Assembly (NCBI RefSeq): GCF_000237925.1
Contig: NW_017386167.1
Location: 1 to 64,000, forward strand
Source: Schistosoma mansoni
Taxonomy: Eukaryota > Platyhelminthes > Trematoda > Strigeidida > Schistosomatidae
Reading direction: 5' to 3'
DNA length: 64,000 bases
In this document: one piece after another, positions 38,001-50,200 of the stretch
Layout: every line of letters starts with the position of its first letter
Numbering within the stretch: the first letter of the stretch is position 1
The notes under the pieces: model-generated
Seen by the model: the letters and a program-made list of their open reading frames with translations, nothing else
Databases searched by the model: none
Told to the model about the DNA's origin: nothing
Program-made: the position numbers and the translations under genes

Positions 38001-41000
38001 TCCAAATCTTGAGATGTCAGAGAATATGCTAAGTTCAAGTGGATGATCGTGGTGGAGGTTTGTTCTCTAAGCTAAATGGTTTGCTCTAAACCAACCTGTG
38101 ATCTAACTTCCATGCACGACTTTTCAATGTAGGCCGTCATAAGAGTTCTATGTAATATAATTCTAACCTATAAATAATAAAGTTGAACTTGGTTGTTGTA
38201 ATCTTGATTATTTCATTTTTACGGATGATTTCAATTTCTATCTAGGAGAATCCAATTGAATTAAAAGTTACAGTGCAAAAAGTCGGTGAACAGGAAATTC
38301 AACAACTTCGTAATACAGAATTTCGTTTAGCGGAAGAAAAGGAATTATCTGTCACATCATCTGATCTTTCATTGTAAGTTTTTTTTTATTTTAGTAAATG
38401 TATAAACTAATTGATTTTCTAATTGTTATAACTTGTGATGGCAATTGTTATTATCTTGTACCCGCCTATTAGAGAGCAGCGAATTATCGATCAGATCAGT
38501 GACACATGAAACCCGTACGAGCAGTCTAGAGCACTTGTCATTCCTGCTTCCTGCCTAGCCCAGCCAGTTAAATTCAGAACACCAATCTCAGCCCCTGCGG
38601 TATGAATCGTTATATTTCAAACATACCAAATTTATATACCAATCAAACAGACCACATCGTACCATAAAATAGAAAATAACATTTGTACAAGGTTCAGCCA
38701 TATGTGGCTGTGAATAAGGGGAACATTAATTAATAGACTAGGGATAACTGAAGAATGGTAAATCATATAGTAATAGTCTATGGGTCAAAATAAAGCTCAT
38801 AATAAAAGGAACATGAATATGAATAGTTAAGTTACTTAGCGATTATATAGTAGGAAATATACATATCGTATTGGCGCATAAATAGTCCCCAAAAGTTACC
38901 ATTCATAATTCTCTTCAGGAAATAACACTAATCAATTTAAAGTTTTTAAACTTAAGTATATTAGTCATGGGATTCTATCAAAATGAAAGATGTTTGGAAG
39001 CTAGAGAATACTAAACGTGCATTTTAAATTTTTAATGATGGAGGGTGTTAACCACACGAAGCATTACATCTAAGGATTTATCATATAATTGTTCGATACT
39101 AATGAATACACTTCCAAATAGCTAGTGTGTGAGAACCAGGAGTGAGTTGAAGGTATTTACTGGCTGACCGAAATCGACAATATATATGCACAGTGAACTC
39201 ATAAATATATCTTCAGAAAATTATGCATAGTTTTCCACCAATAGTGTATATTTGTTTCCTTAGTAAGTTAAGCAGAAAACCCATTAGATCTCACTTTTTA
39301 TTTGAACCTGAAGTGATTTGTTTGACTGTGGCAACATATCACTTACGATAACTGGCCTAGCTGCTGAGTAACATGCAAACAGATTACACTTTCCAAATAA
39401 TAGTCAGTCACTAATTATAATAATAGTAATGAGTAAGGAAACATTTACTTATATTTACTATCAGCTGTTGATATAGCCAGGTAAACGTATTCGGTTATTC
39501 AAATATTTATATCACTCAATCAATGAAAATGACATTTCTATTGTGTATTAACACTTTTCAGTAGCAATTATACAGGGTCATAAAGTCATGCAACTACAAA
39601 TAAATATAATCAATGAACCCGCTAGTCACAGTTCCTAATATGAATTAATGAGGTAGTTAAAGCTTGATAATTAAATTATTGCAATCAAACAATTCACAAC
39701 TATTTAAGTAGTAAGCTATCTAATCTCTTGAGAACTGATATGATTTAATTTGAACATTTTTATTCGCTTATTATAGTTTGTGAGTCAATGTTTATTAAAC
39801 ACTGGAGTGAATAAAGATGATATAAGTCTATTTATACGAATAGATTTTTCATTTTATGAGGTAGCTACAAAGACTATCATAGATGTTTACATATTTTATT
39901 ACTGTATTTGAATTGTTAACAACTTATCCAGTCTTTTAAATGATTATTTTGGAAAAGGTATTTGATAACCTAGTCAATAAATAAGTTTTCTCTCTAGTTA
40001 TATTGTAGACGGTTTCGTACAAGAGAATCGTATATGCATATACATAAACAATAAAAGTAATGACTAGTGTTCATAATAACAAGTATAAATAAACCGTCAA
40101 TTAATTGTTTATCTTTACATGGATAACGACTCTAAAATGACTAATTAGTTCTCGACAAACCAAAATAATATCCATAATGGATGGTTTGTAAAACTTTGTT
40201 CAATCTAAACAATAATTAAGGTCAAGCACTGATTTCAGTGTTGAATAGAGATATTGAAAATCTCAGGATATATTAAGTAGTTGCGGAATTCTAGTTTAGG
40301 ACTTTCAAGGAGTATGCATTTGTGATAATACACTAGATTAAATCCATGCTCTTCAAGTCTTATAGTAAATACCGGAAATCTAGATTACTGATCTGGACTG
40401 TAACTGTGAATATCTTCAACTTTAGTTGATATGCAGTAGATTACAAACATCGTCCACATACAGTTGAGTTGTCTTATGTTCTAAGAAAGTTTTCAGTTCC
40501 TAATATTACACAATGACATAAATAAACTGATGTAGAGGCTTTGGTACTTTTTCAAAAAAAGTTGTACAATCTGTTAAGAGTAGGCAGAAGGAAGATCTGT
40601 GGGGTTTTACATTTTTTCTAATACAATTTCTTAAATGTACATATATATGAATCTGTCTCGTTTTGATGTTTATTTATTATTTATTTAAACACATAAATAT
40701 TGGTAAAAGGAAGCACCAGATAAATATGCGCCTCACAAATCTCGTTTGACTTGTGTGAGGGCTATGATACTGCCCAGGTGCCCAAACTGATAATTTTGTT
40801 GTTTTGTATTCCTGATACATCATGTACGATGCTTGTTATTGAAATTTCGGCAACTAAATATATCATCAAAATAGTGACATTTATCTACAATTCTCGTTCA
40901 ATAGATGCTCATAGTTTACAGTATTAAAATGTCAGCGGTCAATTTTATTTAAGTATGAATATTCACTTTGTAAAATGGAATGTATTAAAAAGAGTTTTAC

Positions 41001-44000
41001 TTGTTATTGTTTCTTTGTCACTAAAAAAAACTAATTCAGGATAGTTCGTTTTCATGTCACATATTTATGTCTACCAAATTATTTCGGAAAGTTATGCAAC
41101 AAATTCTGTAATATTGAAGCTATAGAATATCAATGTGATCATCTAGGAAATATGTTATGTAAACCAGGTTAGTTACATTTTATCTATGATCTTCTTAATG
41201 GTACTATTATTGAAAATATTATATGTACATATATGCATGAAAACAATCCCATTTTAAACATATGAATTCAATGTATTGAAATCATTCAATAGTAGTATAT
41301 ACACTACACATGACTTGAAGGTTATGGCTTCAATGAATAGGGTGACATGAGTATGTACTATTGCAGAGTTATACAATCAAATCAAACAACTAACTAAAAC
41401 GCCGAAACTTTTGAAAGCATCTATCTAATGACAAAGTTGTAGTGCGAACATTTTAAATCAGTTTATCTAAGTTAATGTAAATTTCTAATATTATTTCATG
41501 TTTGTAATGAATCTATGTACTTTTTTTTACACAGATAAGTTCAGTGATTATTTTATTCAATAATTTTAAGGTCGATATAAAATAGTGCTTTCAGTTAATT
41601 ACCAAGTATGCTAGCTACCCAAGCATCTTTGCTGAAAGTTCCGATATGACTTATTGTTTCATATATTTTATGATGTAGTAAAGTTATAAATTTCTTTGCA
41701 TAGACATAACGTGGAGACTACGGTGAAATCATCAAAGATGTAATGACAACAATGTTTCCAATGTGCCTTGACAGGCCACTGAGGAGATTTGTACATGACA
41801 CAAGTGAGGTATATGCTCCTCATCACGAGTATAGTGACATTGTATCACAATCGATAAATTCAGTTTGCTGCCTACAACAAAGCAGATAAATAATGACGCA
41901 AGGAGAAATATGAAATCCTCTCCCTTAATAACTTTTTTATCACAAAAATATTTAGAGAACAATAAATGCAACTCTATAATCTAACAGTTGAATTCATGAG
42001 TCGATTGAAGCCAGATCACCATGGAAAACGTGGAAGCACTGGATGGCCGATTCATCTTAGTACGGGACTCCTCAGTAGTACGCATCCACGATCACTCTCG
42101 CGGGATTCGAACCTAGGACCTCTAGACCACTGGGCCGACGTCCAAGAGTGTTAATACCTAACTTCAACCAATCGCCAAATTCAATATTTAAAACACTGAT
42201 TGACCTTTATCACCCTAGGCATGAAAATGTGAAGTATTTTAGCTACCCGATAGTTTAAGATGAGTTAATAGATGAGAATTTTGAACTTTTATTAGACAGA
42301 TAATTACTTATTGGGGTAGAAATACTTATTTGTGTAAGGTATAAATCATCATATCAAGATTGAAAATCATAATGCAGTAGGTGTATAACTTGATACTTTA
42401 TTTATTTATTTATTTAAACACATAAGTATTGGTACAAACGGGTACCAAATACATATGCGCCACACAAATCTCATTTGATTTGTGTGAGGGCTGTGATACT
42501 GCCCGGGTGCCAAAACCGAAACAGGTGGTTTTTTTAGGAGGCCACACCCCGAGCCTTTGACCTAAAGGTCTGATCAACAAGGCAGTACAACATCGTAAGG
42601 AGATGCAGTCCCATGGTAGCCGGTGACCAACAATTGATTCATCAGGATACTGGAACCTATGTGCACCATTGTTTGGAATCAGGGTTTGCCAACTCCCATA
42701 GGTGGACTTTCCGTATCCACCAACCTGGTTAAAGAGCCGGACATTGGCTTTTCGTCCTCTCAATTTCGTAAACAACAGTAATGCCACGAGAAGGCAGTGA
42801 GTGTGACTTCCCTGGCAGAGGCTATATACACATGGCCATGTGAGAGCGTTTCGAGAGAGGGGGCGGGCCCTTCCCACTCTCGGCCGTACCAGGGTATTTA
42901 GGGTCTGATTTTCAATAGTTAAATGTTAAAGAGTCAACATTTATGAGGATACAGAATTTTTAAAGTAGAATGAAGCGTAAAAGTCCTATATAGACCAAAG
43001 TTAAATCAGTCACAACCAAAGTTATTGGTTCTACATTCAATTTCAGATAGAGTTATGATGTTAATTTCTGAGCACTCTAAACATTCAACTCTTCAAAGAA
43101 AACTATCTTTTTATTTTCTTTCCAATAAACCTTTTTTAACTTTAGGTTATTACATGGATCAAAAGCTTCAAATATGTCGATTAGATCAATGTATTAACCA
43201 TAAAAATTATTGTTTAAATAATGGATTATGCATGAACAATCCAAATATAGATGCTACTGACTTACCATTATGTATATGTTCATCTAATTATAAAGGTTTA
43301 CGTTGTGAATCGAAAACTCAAATCATCACTAATCGTCTAGTTTCAGAAAACTTAAACAACCTACCATTAAAAACGAATGAATTCAATAAAACTAATTCAT
43401 TACATCATAAAAATTTATTTAATATTACTAAAACTACCGATAATATAGATCATAAACCTAAAGATTCTATCAATAATCAACAATCGAAACTCATTCATTC
43501 TAGAAATTATTCAACACCATTGATTCCATTTAATCAATATCCATTAAATTCTATCAATAATCATTCAGTACCAATTAGTACAATATCACCAATTGTATCA
43601 TTTACAGAAATCATTGTACCAATAAATAATAATCATCATTCAAAAATTATTCATGAACAGGTTTGTTTATATTGTATATCATTTCATAAATAAATTTTAC
43701 ATTCATTATATATATACTACTAACTATATATACTACTACTAGGTTTTATTATTGAAAATATAAGTAAAATAGTTAGATTTTATGTGATTGGAATTAATGA
43801 CGATGATTTTGAATATTAAATGTATAAGAATTTGATGAGAAAGTGTTATCATGATTCATTGAAATATTATCATCTTGTGTTGAAGAATTATGATTTTTAT
43901 GAATATGAGAAAGAATAAGTGTTTCTGAAAAAAAAGAAAAACAAACAGAGAAAAGTTTAAAAAAGGAATATATCAATACTGTTATGTAAAGAAATGAGAA

Positions 44001-47000
44001 TTTTATTAAAAGTAGTATCAAATATTTCTGAAATGTTTTGTTCTGTAAACTTCTAATGAGAAGCAATGACCAGTGGAGTTCAACCAGGTCTGTTGTGAGA
44101 TATCAACTCACTGAAGACAATTGGTGAACGGTTGCTCAACTTCGTGGATTAGTTAAAGTTAGACATTAACACCATCGGATTCCGGTTCAGTGGTTTAGTG
44201 GTTAAGCGCTCGAACGCGAGACTGGTAGGTCCTGGGTTCGAAACTCGAGAGGTGAGATCTTGGATGCGCACTGCTGAGAAGTCCCACAGTAGGACGAAAC
44301 GGCCGTTCAGTGCTTCCAGGTTTTCCCTGATGGTCTAGCTTCAATTGACTCACGATTTCAACTATGAAAAAACTGAAATCTTCACAAAACTTCTGATTAA
44401 TATCTTATTACATACAAACTTAAAATTAATCACTTGTTGCTAAAAGGTAGAAAGTATTTTTCTTTTTTTTTCAATAAGCTATAATACTGATGTACAAAGG
44501 GTAATTATATAAATACGTTATTCATTTGTGCTGATGGAACAATTTTGATGAAGAAATATAACGTAGCTATAAATTTTAATGATTGAATACCTAAATGACA
44601 GCAGATTTTTCTTGAACATATTGTTACAAACATTATTTATCAGATATAATGGATAAAGGATCATAAGGCCTTTAGGCATAAGAACTGCTAGAAAATGAAC
44701 TGTTCTCTCAGAGGTGATACTCTAACCATTAAGTTTTCATAGTCAGAATATAAACATTTTTCTACATTCAAAAAGTTTGTTATCTATACTTTATAACATA
44801 ATGTGTCTAGATCGTTATTTAATACGCAGGTACCTATTTACTACTTCAGTATATAGAACAATAGACGATTTGATCTTTTAATAAAACCGCAAGGATATCT
44901 TGTTTAGATCAAGTTAATTAAACGAAGTAATGTAAGTCAATGTTAAAGTACAGACCATGTACTCGTCTTTTAGCCATACTTCATATGAAAGATTAAATAA
45001 TAACACACAGTTATTTAAAATGAATTAGATAAAGTATTATTTTGAAAGCTTTGTAATTTAATTATGAAGGCATTACTAATTTAGAATCATTCACAAATAA
45101 ATACTGATTGTTATCTGAATTCTAATTTGAACTGAAAAACAAATCTAAATTAAATGTGATAATGAATTTACATTAATGGTTGTAAAATAATCTATAATCA
45201 ACAACTACATCATAAGCAAAGATGGATAGTGGCTAGCAGTGGAATCCAGGACACACGTTTCGTCCTATTCGGGACTCGTCATCTGGATACATCTGCATCT
45301 CAGAGTTGATGTTCACTTTGTGACTCGAATCCAGTACCTTTCGCTTCAAATCCCACCGCTTTATCCACTCAGTTACTGAGTCTTGTTAGCCACTTACTTG
45401 TGCAATGGATTGAAGTTTAAATTCACTTAGTATTACTTGTTTGAATCTTCCCATTGATGTTTAGGCCTGCAACTGGTCAGTCCTAAACATCGATGGGAAG
45501 ATTCAAATGAGTAATACTAAGTGAATTTAAACTACATCATAACTTTCAATTCAACTAGTTCTTCATCAAGTGTAATTTTATAATGTAAAACAAGTTTAAT
45601 GATAGTCGATTCTTTGAGACTGATAAACTAAAATTCGTTACTGTATAAATGATTTATATCAGTGAATTTCACGTAATAATGTTTCTGTATACATTAATAC
45701 TAAGCAAAGATGACTTTTATATTCTCATCCCTTTTCCATATGTATTATTAAGGTATATATATATGGTTAAGTCTCTAATAAATAGGTTCCATGCAGTTTC
45801 CATGCGACACACTAGCGATCGATAGTAGACAATGTTTATAATGTCTCCGACTTATGTTTAAAATATTAATAATTTTATAAATATTTTCGAAATGAGAATG
45901 TTTATCAAAAATAGGTGTACTGTTTAGTTGTATGCATTATCATTCTAATTCAATACACTTTTTAATGATGATATTAGTATGGATAATGAAAAGTATAATT
46001 AAATTATAGGTAATTTGTTAATAACAGTATTAGTTGTGTAAGTTCAATCAAACTATTAAATCACAAGTATGTGTAAATGAGTATGTATGTAAATGTATTC
46101 AAACCATTGAGATTAGTTACTAGTCTATTCACGATTCAAAGAATAAATATATAGACATAAGTAATGTGATAAATGATTGATTTCAAAGTTGAAATCATGA
46201 GTCAATTGAAGCTAGACCACTATGGAAAACCTGGAAGCACTGGACGGCCGTTTCGCCCTACAACGGGGCTCTTCAGCAGTGCGCACCCACGATCCCGTAC
46301 TCGCGAGATTCGAACGCAGGACCTACCAGTTNNNNNNNNNNNNNNNNNNNNNNNNNNNNNNNNNNNNNNNNNNNNNNNNNNNNNNNNNNNNNNNNNNNNN
46401 NNNNNNNNNNNNNNNNNNNNNNNNNNNNNNNNNNNNNNNNNNNNNNNNNNNNNNNNNNNNNNNNNNNNNNNNNNNNNNNNNNNNNNNNNNNNNNNNNNNN
46501 NNNNNNNNNNNNNNNNNNNNNNNNNNNNNNNGGAGATTTCAGTATATTTCAACTTTGATTTCAACTTTGAAATATACTGAAATCTCCACAAATCCCCTTC
46601 TGAAAATGATTGTTTATCGGAAATTAGAATGTTTATCTTATTGTATTCGTTATATTTTGCTCAGTGTTACTTCGTCACACTGAAAGTTCTGCTTACTAGA
46701 AAAACAAATTTCTAGTTGTGGTAATTATACTCAATCTAATCATAAATTTTAAGATATCAAAAACCAAGTCAAGTTAGACATCCATTAAAAACCTGGAAGC
46801 ACTAGACGTCTGTTTCATCCTATCATTCAACCACTTAGAAATGCGCATCCACGGCAGCACACATGTCGAGTGTAAGGAGGTCACCCACTGAAGACATTCA
46901 AAGACAATTGCATGGAAGTGTAAATTGATTTACATATAAACACTATTCAGATGTCGGTGTATTGGATCAGGGATCAAGGATTTACTTGAGAGACCGACGA

Positions 47001-47203
47001 CCTTGGGTCCAATCCCCAGTAGGATCATGGATGCAAAAAGCTGAGGAGTCTCGTGATAGGATGAAACAGCTCTCCACTGCTTCACGATGTTCAAGTGATT
47101 TCCAATTAGGCCTGTATCGTGATATCAATAAAATTCAAAGACCATGAAAATCGATATCGATAATCATGAAATATTGAGAAGCATTTGTTTATATATTCTT
47201 ATT

Positions 47204-47252
<49 letters not shown>

Positions 47253-50200
47253 ATAGGGGAGCGTAATAAAAGAACTCACCTAAAGCGTTTATTGTCTTAC
47301 AAAATATTGGCTTACTTTTCTATCGTCTACCTAACTTTGTCTATTTAGTTTAGTTTAAACTGTAATGTTTTATAATACAGTTATTTATTTATTTGTAACC
47401 CCAATCTCGCTGATTATTCAATGCTATGGTACGTTACTTTCAATTATAATGTGTTATATCATTTTTATTTTACACCACTCAGAGCTTTCTTTATAGATTA
47501 ATCATTAAACTTATGGAAAGCTTATTTCTAGTCTTATCAATCACTATAGCTAATAGAATGTCTTGAAGCGAATGGAGTTCCCTTTTAACCCCTCAAACCT
47601 TATTTTTCTTTTTTATTCAAAATTCGTGAAGCCTTACAAACAAATATTACATCAGAGTACATAATTAAAATTTTCTTTAATTTGGTTAGTTCGATTTTTC
47701 AAAGATCAGAAAGAAAAATTGAACAACTAATCAAAGTAGAAATTATGTTCATTGGTCGAATTGTATGTTACCTCATCAATCAAAATTTAATTGTCATTAC
47801 TATTTCTGCGCACTGCTGAGGAGTCATACACTAGGTTCGAAAGGCTGTTTAGTGCTTCCAGGTTTTCAATGATGGTTTAGCTTAGACCGACTCATGAATT
47901 CAACTACTAAAATAAAATGTGTCTACCGCAGGCATCGTGTAAACTACACACACACACACACACATTCTTTTGTGCGTGTTTCAGCGAATAGGATTAGTTT
48001 TCTTTTCATAATTCAGCAAAAGTTTAACTTCTAAATTAAAAACATGGTCGTTGACAATTAGGTTAGCTATACTCAATTCTTAGACATCTCACTAATATAT
48101 AGTCTGTAATATGTTATATTTTGATATTGATGAATGATTATCTTTTAATGAATTGCGTTCATCCCTCCTTTTTATTACATTAGAACTGGCGAAAAATTAT
48201 CATCATATCTTCTATTGGTTTAATTCTCATCATAACTATAGGCACAGGATGTGTTGGATTAGTTTTATGCCTAATGCGTCGTAAACCTAAAACGGATAAA
48301 AAGTAAGTAATCGTTCAGTTCTTAAATTTATGCACAAAAATGTAATCATTAGGATTAAACTTGAATATGTTAAGTCGTTCATTTGAAGCTTTTTCGACAG
48401 AAAAAATATTTATGACGGTAAAGGTATTCTTTACCTCTAGTGTAAACCTAACAAATGTCTAAAGTATAAATATACAGTAAATGATTCTATTTGGATTCAC
48501 TTAGTATTGTTTGTTTGAATCTTCCCATTGATATTTAGGACTGCAATTGATCAGTCTCTTATTGGCATATGTGCATACTGTGTGTATTGCCTCGATATTG
48601 CCTCAATTCACAAGCATTATAAACAAAGATGGATAGTGGCTAGCAGTGGAATTCAGGACACGCGTTTCGTCCTATGTGAATTTAAACTTCACCACATTGC
48701 ACAAGCAAGTGGCTATCAGCACTCAGTAGCTAAGTGGATAACGTGATGGCGTTTGAAGCGAACGGTACTGGGTTCGAGTCACAGAGTGAACATCAACTCT
48801 GAGATGCAGATGTATCCAGATGACGAGTCCCGAATAGGATGAAACGTGTGTCCTGGATTCCACTGCTAGCCACTATCCATCTTTGCTTATAATGATTCTA
48901 TTTGTTCACTCGAATGCATATTTTCTAAATATTCGGTATTTTGTTTGGATACATTATAAGAACTGAGAAATTGTCGTTAATCATAATAGTAGTATTTGTA
49001 CTTAATTTTTGAATGGTTACAAATAAACGTTTTCTAACCCACAATTATAGATTATCGTTTACAGAACTTCATTCGAATTGAAATATTCTGTAATAATATA
49101 TAGGGTGATAAACAAGTGATGAATGGCTAAATAATGCAGAACAGCCTAGGTCGTAGATAACGTTTAATGTATGTGATTAATGATAGTGGTATGAAATAAA
49201 AGATATCATTTTCAAATCATTATAATTATCGACTAGTATCATTGACGAGTCAAAACAAATCTACAATATCTGTTACTCAGTTCTCTCAAATTTTCAAACG
49301 TATGTGATAATTTGTATGGAAGGTAAACCTATTAAAAACGATTTCTTTTAACGAACCCTACAATGTAGACTGTCATAAACTTCCCGAAAGCTTTTCGGTA
49401 GAATACGTACTGTTTATTAATTGTTGAGGAAATTATTCTTTTTTAGAGTTTAGAGATATAATAACTACATTTTCCTCGTACCATCCTAATGATGAATGTT
49501 TTTTTTCTAATGTCCTATGACAGATCTAATATTTCCAGTATAATTACACACGATTCAGGTTGTAATTATAAATCAGCTAGACAATGGACATCAATTGATC
49601 AATCACCAACTGATCTAAATTATTACGATAGTTCCGACTGTAGAATATTTCCAGGAAATACAAATAATGGTATTATTGACACAGGTGCTGCTTATCCAAC
49701 ACCATTTAGCGAACCTTTATTACAAACAAGCACAAATATAGATAGAAATTATGGTATGTATGACTTTTCATTTACACCTAATTATTATCAAAATCAACAT
49801 CAGGGGCCACACCATCAAGAAAAACAAAATCAACAACAGAGAGAGCAACAAATTTATCGGCATTCTTCTATTGGTACAACAGGATATCATAGTGAATTGT
49901 TAAATGAAAATGGATTTACTACGATTCCAAAAGATTTATATCTATCTAATCGTTATATGACATGGAATGCTACAGCAAAACAACCACCATGTTATGCAAC
50001 ATCAGTGAAACAATCATCATTAGATAAAAGAAATTATGCTGAGAATTTTGAAGATGGTTATAATGGTCGATCAATGATCAACTTAAACTCCTATCGACCA
50101 AATGATCCATATAAAATGAATGAATATTCAAAGTTTCCTGTAAATTTGGATAATCCTATTTTTACAAATAATAATGATAATACTATTAATGACAATACTT

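Noticed and set aside
42410-42877. 155-codon minus-strand open frame as a protein
   Set aside because: It lies wholly inside a GC-rich LINE-like segment whose end recurs at 40664; no domain seen.
46173-46683. Open frames crossing the unresolved bases
   Set aside because: They exist only because the gap is read as coding; both ends are family-B repeat sequence.
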